The notes beneath the pieces were generated by a model. It was given only the letters and a program-made list of their open reading frames with translations, did no database searches and had not been told where the DNA came from. From NCBI GenBank assembly GCA_041392805.1, contig JAWKLJ010000002.1, positions 248,001-312,000 on the forward strand: DNA of 64,000 nt. Reading direction: 5' to 3'. A program made the position numbers and the translations under genes. Positions 35,110 through 44,554 of the stretch are shown here, piece after piece (position 1 is the stretch's first letter; every line of letters starts with the position of its first letter). Source of the DNA: Saprospiraceae bacterium (lineage in GTDB: Bacteria > Bacteroidota > Bacteroidia > Chitinophagales > Saprospiraceae).

Positions 35110-37221
35110 TTATTGCATCAACTTAGTCAGTCCTTTAGGAACAGAAAACCGCTGGCCATACTGTTTTTCGTACCGCTTGCCCTTATCTATAAAGGCTTGA
35201 ACACCATAATCGCTGACGTACTGAATAACGCCTCCTTTAAAGGCTGGAAACCCCCAACCGTAGATGCTTCCTAGGTTGGCAGCTGAGATCGAACCGATTA
35301 CCTTTTCTTGCATACACCAGATGGCTTCGATCACTTGAGCAAACAAAAAACGCTCAATCACTTCTTCTCGCTCAAAATTTTTTTCTGCCAGTGGGTAATA
35401 GGTTTCTAGTGCTGGCCAAAGCTGGGGAAGGGTATCTCCTTCATAGGCATAAAAACCTGCCCTTTTGAATCTCCCCGTCCGCTTTAGGTCATTAATCATG
35501 GTGTTGAGTACATCGACTGCTGGGTGTTGGATGTATTTGTCTCCATAATGGGCAGCGGCTTGTTTTTCGTATTTTAGCACCATCTCCAGGCCGAGATCAT
35601 CCGCGAGTGCGAGCGCCCCTTTCGGCATACCGGCTTGCAGCCCCAGGTTTTCAATGAGGGCAGGTGGGCAGCCTTCTTGTAAAAGGGTAATTCCTTCAAG
35701 AATATAGGTGTTTTGTACACGGGCTGCATAAAACCCCCAATCATCTTTTACTACAATGGGAATTTTTTTAATTGCATTGACAAAATCGAATGCTCGTGCA
35801 ATGGTTTCGTCACTCGTCTGGTCACCTTTGATGATTTCTACCAGCGGTACAGTTTCTGCCGGGTGGAAAAAATGCAGGCCGACATAGTTTTCAGGGCGCA
35901 AAGAGTTTTGGGCCAATTCAGTGATGGGAATAGAAACAGTATTGGATGCCAGTACAGAATAGTCATCCATATAAGCTTCTGCTTCTTTGGTGACCTTTTG
36001 TTTTACCTGGGCGTTCTCAAAAACAGCTTCAATAACCAAATCGCAGGATTCAAATTCGCGGGGATCTTCTGTCGTCGTTATCCTGGCCAGCATTTGATCT
36101 GCTTCCAATTGTTCGATGGTGTTATTTTGTAAGTATTGGTTTAGTTGTTGCTGGGCATGGGTTCTGCCTCTTTCAGCAATATGTCGGGAGACATCCTTGA
36201 TGACCACCTCTAGCCCGTTGCGCAAACAGGCAAAGGCAATCCCAGAGCCCATTAAGCCTGCCCCTATGATGCCTACTTTTTTTGGTCGGAACCGGCCGAA
36301 ACCTTTTGGTCGGTTTTCTCCTTCTTTAATGGCTTTATAATCAAACCAGAAAGCTTTGATCATATTTTTACAAGCAGGATTTAACACCAACTGGGTATAA
36401 TAACGAGATTCTATTCTGCAAGCAGTATCAAAATCAACCTTCGAACCTTCGGCTAGTATATTGAGTATGGCCTGCTGTGCCGGGTAATTGTTGTGCGTCT
36501 CTTTGGCGAGCGTGGTAGCCAGCAATCGGATGGTACGTGCTATGCTAGGTTGTTTGGAGGTCCCCCCCGGAATTTCACCGTTTTCTTGATCCCAAGGCCT
36601 TCTGCCCTCTTGGGTATTCAGCAAAAAATGGCGCGCCTTTTCCATCATTTCCTTACTATTCATGGCCAATTCATCAATAATGCCGGCCCTTAAGGCATCT
36701 TTTGGTGCATAGCGATGCCCATTGGTCAGTATGGAATAAGCCCGTTCAATGCCCAACAGCCACATTAGCCGAATCACGCCTCCACTCCCAGGGATAAGCC
36801 CAAGGTTCACCTCTGGTAAACCCAAACGAAGGGCCGGGTTATCTACTACAATTCTATGATGACAACCCAATGCCAGTTCGAATCCTGCACCCAGTGCATC
36901 TCCATTGATGGCTGCCACTACTGGCACACCCGGTCTTTCTAGTTCACGCAAAAAATGCTTCAATCCCTCAGCAAATTGGAAAATTTCCTTTGCCTCGGTC
37001 GCTTGGTATAAATATTCAAAATCACCACCTGCCAAGAAACTTTTTTTGGCAGAGGTAAGAATAATTCCACGAAGCATTCCTCTTTTTTTCTCTGCCTGTA
37101 AATGCTCGATAACAGGTAAGAAGACACGGCCAATTTCATGGTTGATCACATTGACATTGCGTTTACTCATATCCAATATGAGCGTAACGATATGGGCCGT
37201 ATCTTTTTTGTATTTGATCAT
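35110..37221 (-). CDS. fadJ: Fatty-acid oxidation complex alpha subunit: enoyl-CoA hydratase / 3-hydroxyacyl-CoA dehydrogenase
   Basis: A 703-residue bifunctional enzyme of beta-oxidation that hydrates 2-enoyl-CoA and then oxidises 3-hydroxyacyl-CoA with NAD. The N-terminal crotonase domain (about 1-210) shows SFLAGGDFEYL and INGDALGAGFELALGCHHR, with PEVNLGLIPGSGG holding the catalytic Glu region. The NAD fold begins near residue 310 (VGIIGAGLMGSGIAF). The 3HCDH domain includes ASNTVSIPITELA and GLHFFHPAETVPLVEII, with the catalytic His and Glu. The length fits FadB/FadJ. It lies 8 bases after the thiolase gene, so the two form one operon read leftward. Confidence 0.92.
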   Translation of the reverse strand: MIKYKKDTAHIVTLILDMSKRNVNVINHEIGRVFLPVIEHLQAEKKRGMLRGIILTSAKKSFLAGGDFEYLYQATEAKEIFQFAEGLKHFLRELERPGVPVVAAINGDALGAGFELALGCHHRIVVDNPALRLGLPEVNLGLIPGSGGVIRLMWLLGIERAYSILTNGHRYAPKDALRAGIIDELAMNSKEMMEKARHFLLNTQEGRRPWDQENGEIPGGTSKQPSIARTIRLLATTLAKETHNNYPAQQAILNILAEGSKVDFDTACRIESRYYTQLVLNPACKNMIKAFWFDYKAIKEGENRPKGFGRFRPKKVGIIGAGLMGSGIAFACLRNGLEVVIKDVSRHIAERGRTHAQQQLNQYLQNNTIEQLEADQMLARITTTEDPREFESCDLVIEAVFENAQVKQKVTKEAEAYMDDYSVLASNTVSIPITELAQNSLRPENYVGLHFFHPAETVPLVEIIKGDQTSDETIARAFDFVNAIKKIPIVVKDDWGFYAARVQNTYILEGITLLQEGCPPALIENLGLQAGMPKGALALADDLGLEMVLKYEKQAAAHYGDKYIQHPAVDVLNTMINDLKRTGRFKRAGFYAYEGDTLPQLWPALETYYPLAEKNFEREEVIERFLFAQVIEAIWCMQEKVIGSISAANLGSIYGWGFPAFKGGVIQYVSDYGVQAFIDKGKRYEKQYGQRFSVPKGLTKLMQ

Positions 37222-37229
37222 ATCAAAAC

Positions 37230-38435
37230 TTAAACTCGTTCAATAATGGTAGCCACCCCCATTCCGCCCCCCACACAAAGGGTCACCAACCCAGTATGGA
37301 GGTCACGTCTTTCCAATTCATCCAATAAGGTGCCTAAAAGCATTGCTCCGGTTGCACCTAGCGGATGGCCCATCGCGATAGCGCCACCATTGACATTCAG
37401 GATGTCACTACTTACACCTACATCGCGCTGAAATTTTAAGACAACGGAGGCAAAGGCTTCATTGCATTCCCATAAGTCAATATCTTTTACCCCCATTCCC
37501 GCCATCGCTAAGGCCTTCATAGCGGCAGGGGCGGCGCCTGTTAACATGAGGGTCGGGTTGACGCTAATGTTAGCGGCTGCTCTGATTTTGGCCCTTGGCT
37601 TTAAGCCTGACCTTTGGCCTTTTTCTTTATTGCCAACCAGCACAAGTGCTGCGCCATCTACAATCCCACAGGAGTTTCCTGCTGTATGTACATGGTTGAG
37701 TTGACTGATGCTTGGAAAAACATGTTTGGCCATTTCTGCAAAACCTAAGGCACCCAACTGCGCAAAAGAGGGTGGGAGGGTGGAAAGTATGTCCAAATCA
37801 CTATCGGGACGTAAATGTTCATCTTTTTCCAGTAAAACCAAACCATTGCGATCATAAATAGGGATGATGGCTTGTTCAAAATACCCGTTTTCCCATGCCT
37901 GAATGGCTCTTCTGTGCGATTCTAAAGCATATTGATCTACCGATTCTCTATCAAAGCCTTCCATCGTCGCGATCAAGTCAGCGGCAATGCCCTGCGGAAC
38001 AAAGTTGACCGCATTGATCAACTCGGGGTCATAGAGCAACGCACCGCCATCCGAACCAATAGGGACCCGACTCATACTTTCGATGCCTCCAGCTACGATC
38101 AGGCCTTCCCAGCCCGACCGGACTTTGGTCGCCGCTAGGTTTACTGCCTCCAGGCCCGACGCACAATAGCGATTTAGTTGCATCCCACCTACACTCTCAG
38201 CCCATTTGGCATGCAAGAGCCCTGCTTTAGCAATATTATACCCCTGATCGTCAATGGGCGTTACACAGCCAATTAAAACGTCGTCTATTTCTCTGGTATC
38301 CAGGGCGTTGCGTTTCTTTAATGCCTGTAGGGTAGTGGCCAACAAATCAATGGGTTTTACCTCATAAAGGGCACCTGTGCTTTTGCCTTTTCCACGTGGT
38401 GTACGTAGCGCGTCATAGATGTAAGCTTCAGTCAT
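37230..38435 (-). CDS. fadI: Acetyl-CoA C-acyltransferase (thiolase)
   Basis: A 401-residue thiolase that splits 3-ketoacyl-CoA, the last step of beta-oxidation. The start is the ATG at 38435 (MTEAYIYDALRTPRGK); the upstream open frame overlaps a repeat and adds unrelated residues. The acyl-carrying Cys91 sits in NRYCASGLEAV. NEAFASV, GGAIAMGHPLGATGA (His) and the second catalytic Cys in CVGGGMG complete the active site. It precedes the fadJ-like gene in an operon. The name fadI rather than fadA is inferred from the pairing with the fadJ-like alpha subunit. Confidence 0.9.
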   Translation of the reverse strand: MTEAYIYDALRTPRGKGKSTGALYEVKPIDLLATTLQALKKRNALDTREIDDVLIGCVTPIDDQGYNIAKAGLLHAKWAESVGGMQLNRYCASGLEAVNLAATKVRSGWEGLIVAGGIESMSRVPIGSDGGALLYDPELINAVNFVPQGIAADLIATMEGFDRESVDQYALESHRRAIQAWENGYFEQAIIPIYDRNGLVLLEKDEHLRPDSDLDILSTLPPSFAQLGALGFAEMAKHVFPSISQLNHVHTAGNSCGIVDGAALVLVGNKEKGQRSGLKPRAKIRAAANISVNPTLMLTGAAPAAMKALAMAGMGVKDIDLWECNEAFASVVLKFQRDVGVSSDILNVNGGAIAMGHPLGATGAMLLGTLLDELERRDLHTGLVTLCVGGGMGVATIIERV

Positions 38436-38480
38436 GGCAGTGGCTGGTGAGTTTTCTTTAGGATACTTGTATAAGTCCCT

Positions 38481-38534
38481 TCTCTGACCCTTTTTGTAGT
38501 CTGCTTGACTCAAAAACGCAGAAATTGTCAGAGA
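38481..38534. mobile_element. MITE-like element, family 2, internally deleted copy
   Basis: TCTCTGACCCTTTTTG (38481-38496) at the left and GAAATTGTCAGAGA at the right (to 38534), with CTTGACTC at 38504. Both ends align with the full copy at 11666-11801, but the middle is missing, leaving 54 bp. It lies between the divergent thiolase and LolC/E-like genes. Confidence 0.65.
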
Positions 38535-38630
38535 ACCTAAAAATTTTGCGTAAAGTTAGTACAAATGGTGCACAATTGTTTTAGGAATGATGAAAGAATA
38601 AGTTGCGAAGTTTCTTATTTTTGCCAAACG

Positions 38631-39845
38631 ATGAATTTACCACTTAAGATTGCGCGCAGATACCTTTTTGCCAAGAAGTCGACCAATGCTATCAATATCA
38701 TTACTGGTATTGCCATATTCGGCGTATCGGTAGGCAGTGCTGCACTCATTTTAGTCCTTTCTGTATTCAATGGCTTTGAAGATTTGCTGGTAGGCATGTA
38801 CAGCAATTTTGACCCGGATGTGAAAATCAGCCCGGCGCAGGGTAAAACCTTTGAGCTGGACGATAGCTTGCTGCAAAAAATATATGCCATAGATGGTGTT
38901 GAACAAATTGCTCAGACCCTCGAAGAAGTAGCTGTGTTTGAATACAAAGACCAGCAGAGTTTTGGGACCATTAAAGGGGTTGAAGATAACTATGGTTATG
39001 TTATTAATATCGATTCAACCATACGGGAGGGTAAGTTTTCTACTAAAAACGAATCACAGGATTTAGCCGTTATTGGATACAGTATGCGCAATTCCCTCGG
39101 GGTGGATATAGATGACCTGTTTTCAACCATTAGTGTTCATATGCCTAAATTAAATCCAGGCCCTTTTGACAAACCATTTATCACCCAATTGCTCTACCCT
39201 GGAGGTGTTTTTTTGGTCCAACAAGATTTTGAAAAAAAATACGTGTTGACAAATTTGCCTTTTGCTCAAAAATTATTGGGGCTCAAAAATAAAATTAGCG
39301 CATTGGAGATCAAACTTTACCCTGGTTTTGACGAGCGGAGGATTATCACCGCTATTCAAAAAACCATTGGTGATGAATTTTTAGTACAAAATCGATACGA
39401 ACAGGAAGAAAGCTTCTTTAAATTGATGAAAGTGGAGAAATGGTTGAGTTATGCAATTGTTGGCCTGATGATGCTCCTGATTGCGTTTAATCTGATTGGG
39501 GCTTTATGGATGATCGTATTGGAAAAAAAGAAAGATATCGCTATCCTCAAATCAATGGGCATGCAAGATAAGGGCATTTTGCGCATTTTCCTTTACCAGG
39601 GACTATTACTTAGCCTGTTGGGTATTCTAAGTGGCATATTTATTGCTTTGGCTATTTTTATTTTACAAAAGACGGTGGGGATCGTTACCATTCCTGGTAA
39701 TATGTCTATTGAGGCTTATCCCATCAGTATTCGTTTTGCCGATTTTTTAATTGTGGCCATTACGGTCTTATCCATTGGGCTTTTGGCCAGTTTGCCGCCC
39801 GCGCTAAGGGCTCAGCGTATACATGCCATGATGAGAGAAGAATAA
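38631..39845 (+). CDS. LolC/LolE-type lipoprotein-release ABC permease
   Basis: A 404-residue inner-membrane protein from the ATG at 38631 (MNLPLKIARRYLFAKKSTNAINIIT), which is exactly the family N-terminus. There is one membrane segment at about 20-45, a periplasmic domain, and three C-terminal membrane helices; the first contains LLIAFNLIGALWMIVLEKKKDIAILKSMGM. This is the LolC/E pattern, where the protein extracts lipoproteins for transport to the outer membrane. No lolD ATPase is beside it. It probably starts an operon that continues through the next small gene. Confidence 0.82.
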   Translation: MNLPLKIARRYLFAKKSTNAINIITGIAIFGVSVGSAALILVLSVFNGFEDLLVGMYSNFDPDVKISPAQGKTFELDDSLLQKIYAIDGVEQIAQTLEEVAVFEYKDQQSFGTIKGVEDNYGYVINIDSTIREGKFSTKNESQDLAVIGYSMRNSLGVDIDDLFSTISVHMPKLNPGPFDKPFITQLLYPGGVFLVQQDFEKKYVLTNLPFAQKLLGLKNKISALEIKLYPGFDERRIITAIQKTIGDEFLVQNRYEQEESFFKLMKVEKWLSYAIVGLMMLLIAFNLIGALWMIVLEKKKDIAILKSMGMQDKGILRIFLYQGLLLSLLGILSGIFIALAIFILQKTVGIVTIPGNMSIEAYPISIRFADFLIVAITVLSIGLLASLPPALRAQRIHAMMREE

Positions 39846-39880
39846 AAGACAGTTTCTAAGAAAACCAAAAATAAAGTGGG

Positions 39881-40252
39881 ATGGAAGAATGGGAATTGGA
39901 TTTTGAATGGCTAAAGATTAGACATTTTATCAAAAAACGATTTGGCCGTGATCAATTACCTGATTTAAATGCCATATTGTTTATCATTGGTATCCAAGAA
40001 CTGGGGCGCTGGCAAAACCAATTTACGAAAGAAGAAAAACAGGATTTAATGCATATCGCCGTTTGCCGTTTGTTGAGCTACCAATCATATTATACTTTTG
40101 AGGGTCGGGATGCAGATGGTTGGCCACATTGGAAATTACTAAAACCTATAAAGGCACAAGGTATGGATGACCAGGAGGCCTTACTGAAGGAAAATGTTAT
40201 CCGTTATTTCAAGGAATGGGAAGCAGAGAATGGACCACTCGAAGAGGAATAA
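39881..40252 (+). CDS. Small conserved-looking protein of unknown function
   Basis: A 123-residue acidic, helical protein without signal peptide. The sequence has a regular core (LNAILFIIGIQELGR, DLMHIAVCRLLSYQSYY, DGWPHWKLLKP) and looks conserved rather than random. I recognise no family. It begins 35 bases after the LolC/E-like gene and 51 bases before a cyclophilin, so it probably belongs to an envelope-related operon. Confidence 0.55.
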   Translation: MEEWELDFEWLKIRHFIKKRFGRDQLPDLNAILFIIGIQELGRWQNQFTKEEKQDLMHIAVCRLLSYQSYYTFEGRDADGWPHWKLLKPIKAQGMDDQEALLKENVIRYFKEWEAENGPLEEE

Positions 40253-40303
40253 TAACCATTTTAATGCTATTTCAAATTTTGATTTTGATTTAATGACAAA
40301 ATT

Positions 40304-40936
40304 ATGAAGCAAATCATTTTATTTCTGGCACTAATAGCTGTGCTCAGTAGTTGCAACCAAGATGATGCCACTTATGCTGAGATTTCTACCAACTTTGGTA
40401 CGATGAAGGTGATGCTGTATAATTCGACACCGAAGCATCGCGACAATTTTATTAAATTGGCAAAGGAAGGGTACTATGATGGCCTATTGTTTCATCGGGT
40501 GATCAATGGATTCATGATCCAAGGTGGCGACCCTGATTCGCGCAATGCCAGCCCTGGCCAGCAACTAGGCATGGGAGGCCCCGGTTACCTGATTGATGCC
40601 GAAATTGGAGCCCCACACCTCAAAGGAACACTGGCTGCGGCCCAGGCCCCCAATCCGCAGAAGCGATCTTCTGGCTCCCAATTTTACCTGGTTCAAGGCC
40701 AACCCATGACGGATGAAGCCTTGAACGAAATGGAGAGAAGAAAGAATATCGTATACTCTCCGGCCCAAAGACAACTCTATAAAGAAATAGGTGGTACGCC
40801 ATTTTTAGATAATGATTATACTGTTTTTGGTGAAGTCATAGAAGGCTTGGAGGTGATTGATAAAATTGCCAACGTCCCCACGGGGGATGGTGACCGGCCT
40901 GTTGAGGATGTAAAAATGACCATTAAAATATTGTAA
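40304..40936 (+). CDS. Cyclophilin-type peptidyl-prolyl isomerase, lipoprotein
   Basis: A 210-residue periplasmic foldase. The signal ends in lipobox LSSC, Cys17. The cyclophilin domain shows FHRVINGFMIQGGDP, the GGPGYLIDAEI segment, and SGSQFYLVQG, which hold the catalytic Arg and the substrate pocket. The ending FGEVIEGLEVIDKIA is standard. It speeds cis/trans proline isomerisation in exported proteins. A longer paralogue follows 75 bases downstream. Confidence 0.88.
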   Translation: MKQIILFLALIAVLSSCNQDDATYAEISTNFGTMKVMLYNSTPKHRDNFIKLAKEGYYDGLLFHRVINGFMIQGGDPDSRNASPGQQLGMGGPGYLIDAEIGAPHLKGTLAAAQAPNPQKRSSGSQFYLVQGQPMTDEALNEMERRKNIVYSPAQRQLYKEIGGTPFLDNDYTVFGEVIEGLEVIDKIANVPTGDGDRPVEDVKMTIKIL

Positions 40937-40941
40937 ACTCC

Positions 40942-40994
40942 TTTTCTGACCATTTTGCGCTTGGGTTTTACTAGCATACAAAATGGTCAGAAAA
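40942..40994. repeat. Short element with 16 bp perfect inverted ends between the two cyclophilin genes
   Basis: TTTTCTGACCATTTTG (40942-40957) and its exact complement at 40979-40994 enclose 21 bases. The ends resemble family 2 (TCTCTGACnnTTTTTG), so it may be a distant member. No T-run follows, so it is not a typical terminator. Confidence 0.5.
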
Positions 40995-41011
40995 CCTGCA
41001 AACATTGGCAA

Positions 41012-41914
41012 ATGATGGATTCGAGAATAAAGCGTCTGGGACCAATGCTGGCAAGTGTTTTCTTGCTGGCTGCTTGCGCCAGACCAATAGCTGACTTCAC
41101 TATTCAAGGAGAAACAAAGGCTCCTACCCGACTTTCTTTCGAGAATACTTCCGAAAAAGCAGATACCTTTTTTTGGGATTTTGGAGATGGAAAGACCTCA
41201 ACAGAAGCATCTCCTAATCACCGCTATTCCTCTTCTGGCAATTACCTGGTGACCTTGAAGGCGATGAAGGAGGGCAAAAAGAAAGCGCGAATAAAAGAAC
41301 AACGGCTGGTGATTGACGCACCTATTGAATGCCTGGTTGAAATTGAAACACCCTTTGGTTTGATGCTATTGCGATTGTTCGATAGCACGCCTAAACACCA
41401 GGAAAATTTCCAGAAACTTGCGGTAGAGGGTTTTTTCGACAGCCTATTGTTCCACCGGGTAATAGATGGGTTCATGGTTCAAGGGGGCGACCCTGATTCT
41501 AAACATGCCAAACCAGGGGCTCCTTTAGGCACTGGTGGCCCCGGCTACACCATTCCCGCCGAATTTGTTGATACCTTAATCCACCTAAAAGGCAGATTGG
41601 CCGCCGCCCGACAAGGAGATAACGTAAACCCGCAGAAAAAATCTTCGGGGTCCCAGTTCTATATCGTGCATGGACGAACTTTTACCGACCAGGAATTAGA
41701 CCAACTGCAGGCGCAGCAAGGCTTTCGCTACGCTCCGGCAGAACGAGAAGCCTACAAAACGATCGGAGGGGCGCCTTTCCTGGATAGAAATTATACGGTT
41801 TTTGGAGAAGTCATCGAGGGACTAGAGATATTAGATAAAATTGCTACGGTCCCAAAAGATGGGCGCGACCGCCCCAGAGAAAATATCTGGATGATTGTTC
41901 GATTGATTAATTAA
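41012..41914 (+). CDS. PKD-domain / cyclophilin fusion lipoprotein
   Basis: 300 residues from the ATG at 41012 (a second ATG is directly after it). The signal sequence ends in lipobox LAAC. Residues about 28-100 form a PKD domain with the hallmark FFWDFGDGKTSTEASPNHRY. The rest is a cyclophilin domain with FHRVIDGFMVQGGDP, GGPGYTIPAEF and SGSQFYIVHG, closely related to the gene just upstream. So a duplicated isomerase acquired a beta-sandwich domain, which could bind a partner or act as a spacer away from the membrane. Catalytic residues appear complete. Confidence 0.85.
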   Translation: MMDSRIKRLGPMLASVFLLAACARPIADFTIQGETKAPTRLSFENTSEKADTFFWDFGDGKTSTEASPNHRYSSSGNYLVTLKAMKEGKKKARIKEQRLVIDAPIECLVEIETPFGLMLLRLFDSTPKHQENFQKLAVEGFFDSLLFHRVIDGFMVQGGDPDSKHAKPGAPLGTGGPGYTIPAEFVDTLIHLKGRLAAARQGDNVNPQKKSSGSQFYIVHGRTFTDQELDQLQAQQGFRYAPAEREAYKTIGGAPFLDRNYTVFGEVIEGLEILDKIATVPKDGRDRPRENIWMIVRLIN

Positions 41915-41916
41915 CC

Positions 41917-41933
41917 TAGTGCCGGCAGCACTA
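41917..41933. repeat. 17 bp palindromic motif shared with the right end of the window
   Basis: TAGTGCCGGCAGCACTA sits 3 bases after the stop of the PKD-cyclophilin gene. It differs at one position from TAGTGCCGGTAGCACTA at 63672-63688, and shares CCGGYAGCACTA with 63516-63527. Confidence 0.5.
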
Positions 41934-42001
41934 AACTTTCGTCATTGAATAGCATCACAAAGCAAAGGAACTGATAACAAATATGTAAATACTCAACAAC
42001 A

Positions 42002-42769
42002 ATGGCAAAGAAATATATATTAGGCGTAGATGTAGGAGGCTCAGGGATTAAAGGCGGTTTGGTGGATGTACAGAAAGGAGAGATGGTAACGGAACGTTTT
42101 CGATTGGAGACCCCCCAACCTGCTACGCCAAAGGCTATGGCCAAAACCTTTTCCGAAGTAGTTGCCCATTTTAAATACAAAGGAAGGGTCGGCTGTGGGT
42201 TTCCTGCCATCGTAAAAAAAGGAGTGGCTCATAGTGCAGCAAATATTGATAAGAAATGGATCAACACCGATATTGCAGGGCTCTTTGGTAAAGCCAGTGG
42301 CTGCCCGGTAAGTGTACTGAATGATGCAGATGCGGCAGGACTAGCTTCCATTTACTTTGGATTGGCAGAAGGACGAAAGGACATGGTCCTTTTTCTGACC
42401 ATTGGATCGGGGATTGGCTCTGCGCTATTTTATGGTGGAAAATTGATTCCTAATACAGAGTTTGGCCACGTCTTTATGCAAGGACACCAAGAAATTGCAG
42501 AACGTTATGCGGCCGATTCCGCCCGGAAAAGAGAAGAATTGTCATGGACCGATTGGGGAAATCGCTTTAATGAATACCTGCAATATATTTGCCGCTTGTT
42601 ATCGCCAGATCTAATTGTTCTAGGTGGAGGTATCAGCAATAATTTTGATAAATTTCAAGATTGTTTGCATGTCGATACAAAAATAGAACCTTCTACTATG
42701 AAAAATATGGCAGGTATTATTGGGGCCGCCGTTTATGCCGCGCAACAAGATAAAGCAAAATCGAAATAA
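42002..42769 (+). CDS. ppgK: ROK-family polyphosphate glucokinase
   Basis: A 255-residue cytosolic kinase predicted to phosphorylate glucose, using polyphosphate (and perhaps ATP). The ROK fold begins with the phosphate loop LGVDVGGSGIKGGLVD. LETPQPATPKAM is characteristic of the polyphosphate glucokinase branch, and NDADAAGLA holds the catalytic Asp. LTIGSGIGSALF is the second phosphate-binding loop, followed by EFGH in place of the Zn-bound ROK motif. The length is typical for PpgK. It runs toward the TPR gene and is probably monocistronic. Confidence 0.85.
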   Translation: MAKKYILGVDVGGSGIKGGLVDVQKGEMVTERFRLETPQPATPKAMAKTFSEVVAHFKYKGRVGCGFPAIVKKGVAHSAANIDKKWINTDIAGLFGKASGCPVSVLNDADAAGLASIYFGLAEGRKDMVLFLTIGSGIGSALFYGGKLIPNTEFGHVFMQGHQEIAERYAADSARKREELSWTDWGNRFNEYLQYICRLLSPDLIVLGGGISNNFDKFQDCLHVDTKIEPSTMKNMAGIIGAAVYAAQQDKAKSK

Positions 42770-42795
42770 TCATATCCGTTTATTTTTAAATGCTA

Positions 42796-44196
42796 TTAAC
42801 CGAGATAGACGGCTATTAAAGAATGAATGTTTTTATCTTGATTTAATGCCGGACAAATTTCAAACAAGGTTTGATGGGCAAATGGGTCTTCTTCCAGGGC
42901 TTCCCCAAGGCGATACCTGGCTTCCTGGTGTCGGCCTAGGAAAAACAAACAAGCAATTTGACCATAAACCAACTCCGGATCATAGGATTGCTCAATGGCT
43001 TCCTCCATCAATGCTAATGCTTCCTCTCCTTTATTCATCTTTAAGAGAAAGTGGGCATACTGAACCCAACAATGCGTTTGTTCCGGCGCAAGATCAATCG
43101 CATTTTGAAAATGAAGGATGGCTTCGTCAAACTGGTTAAGAAAAAAATAAGTTTGCCCTAAAGCAACATAATAATCTTCTTGCTGATCTTCAATACTTAT
43201 GGCTTTTTGAAAAGCTTTTGCGGCTTCCTTGTACCTGCCTTGCGCCGCATAGCAGGTTCCTAAATGGAAATATACTTCGTCATTTAAAGAATCCTGCTGC
43301 AGGGCCTTTAGGAAATAAGCCCAGGCCTCATCCAGGTTTCCTAATTGTTTATAACATTGACCTATTCTCAAAAGCGTTTCGCTTTCCGCTTCGAAATGCT
43401 CGATCATCTCTAGGTAAGCATCGAGGGCCTTCGTATATTTTTTCATCTCAAAACAAATATCCGCGAAATCTCTGTAGGCATATTCAAACTTAGGATCAAT
43501 TATAAATGTATATTCATAAGCTTCAATGGCTTCGTCATAATTCCCCAAATAAGCATTCGTATGCCCGAGATTATACCAGGCTAATGCCGTATAGGGCTCC
43601 TCATTAATGATCCATTCATGCAAATGGATGCTATTTTCGTATTGTTTGGATAATTCAACGGCTAACCAAACGCGGTCTAAAGCCTCTTTATTTTTAGGAT
43701 TTTCTTTGAGCGCCGATTCCAGGACGTAATACATCAATTCATACTCTTCCCTATGCTGATAAATGAGCGACTCTGCCAAAAGAATATTACTCATCTCTTC
43801 ATGAGATCGACTTTGGTCAGATTTGGCGCGTTCTAGCAACTCCATAGCCTCTTCTGTCCTATCCAGGTAGGTAAGCGTTTCCGCTCGTAATAATGTGATT
43901 TCGAGGGAATTAGGAGCGTATATTATGGCGGTGTTCAATACCTCTAAAGTCAAATATTCTTGCTGCCCTTCTAGGAGAAGTTGAGCCTTTCGAATGTAAA
44001 ATTCCGCAGAAAACTGGTATTGAGCTATAGCTTGTTCTGTGACTTCTAGCGCGCGATCTAACTGTTCGTCTTCCTCGTAATAGCTTATTAGCTCATGGTA
44101 AACCTGCGGGTCAAAAAATTTAGCCAATCCGGACTGAGCCGTAGCTTCATACGCTGCAACCAGATCAGCAATTGCTTGACTGTATTTTCTGTTCAT
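42796..44196 (-). CDS. Tetratricopeptide-repeat protein
   Basis: A 466-residue protein built from about 12 TPR units across its length. Examples: ALAWYNLGHTNAYLGNYDEA, YVALGQTYFFLNQFDEAILH and CWVQYAHFLLKMNKGEEALA. There is no signal peptide and no other domain, so it should be a cytoplasmic scaffold for protein contacts. The partner is unknown. It is convergent with ppgK, and the sigma-factor operon upstream is separated by a 500-base gap. Confidence 0.85.
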   Translation of the reverse strand: MNRKYSQAIADLVAAYEATAQSGLAKFFDPQVYHELISYYEEDEQLDRALEVTEQAIAQYQFSAEFYIRKAQLLLEGQQEYLTLEVLNTAIIYAPNSLEITLLRAETLTYLDRTEEAMELLERAKSDQSRSHEEMSNILLAESLIYQHREEYELMYYVLESALKENPKNKEALDRVWLAVELSKQYENSIHLHEWIINEEPYTALAWYNLGHTNAYLGNYDEAIEAYEYTFIIDPKFEYAYRDFADICFEMKKYTKALDAYLEMIEHFEAESETLLRIGQCYKQLGNLDEAWAYFLKALQQDSLNDEVYFHLGTCYAAQGRYKEAAKAFQKAISIEDQQEDYYVALGQTYFFLNQFDEAILHFQNAIDLAPEQTHCWVQYAHFLLKMNKGEEALALMEEAIEQSYDPELVYGQIACLFFLGRHQEARYRLGEALEEDPFAHQTLFEICPALNQDKNIHSLIAVYLG

Positions 44197-44488
44197 AGGA
44201 CAAAGTTGGAGTGTTCATTCCTTTGTATGCACAAGATACGTAAAAACGATACCGTTTTCTTCCTCATATTTGTAGCGGTCTTGTTTCGTCGGGAGCGGTA
44301 CAAGATACAGAGGGAGTGGTTTGTATTGTTGTGTAAATAACTAATAACGAACACTTTATGTTTTTTTTCTATTTAAAAAATTGTCTTATTTATAAAAAAA
44401 TTATACGCACTCACGAGATAAGGGTTGCATCCCTTTTTCCAAAACGTTTACTTTTTTCATTTTAGTCATAAAAACAGAAATAAAACAT

Positions 44489-44520
44489 AAAAAAACCGAA
44501 GCCCAAACAGGAACTCCGGT
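44489..44520 (-). terminator. Likely terminator of the sigma-factor operon
   Basis: On the minus strand ACCGGAG and CTTCGGT form a 7 bp stem with one mismatch around a 12-base loop, followed by a run of seven T (44495-44489). It lies about 175 bases after the last gene of the operon, beyond the repeat. Confidence 0.5.
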
Positions 44521-44554
44521 TATATAAAAAGGAAATTAATTGGATCTATTTTTA

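Noticed and set aside
38436..38513. N-terminal extension of the thiolase
   Set aside because: The extension overlaps a family 2 element and adds residues not found at thiolase N-termini; MTEAYIYDALRTP is the standard start.
42720..43139. 139-codon rightward frame after ppgK
   Set aside because: It is antisense to the TPR gene, whose repeat pattern is clear.
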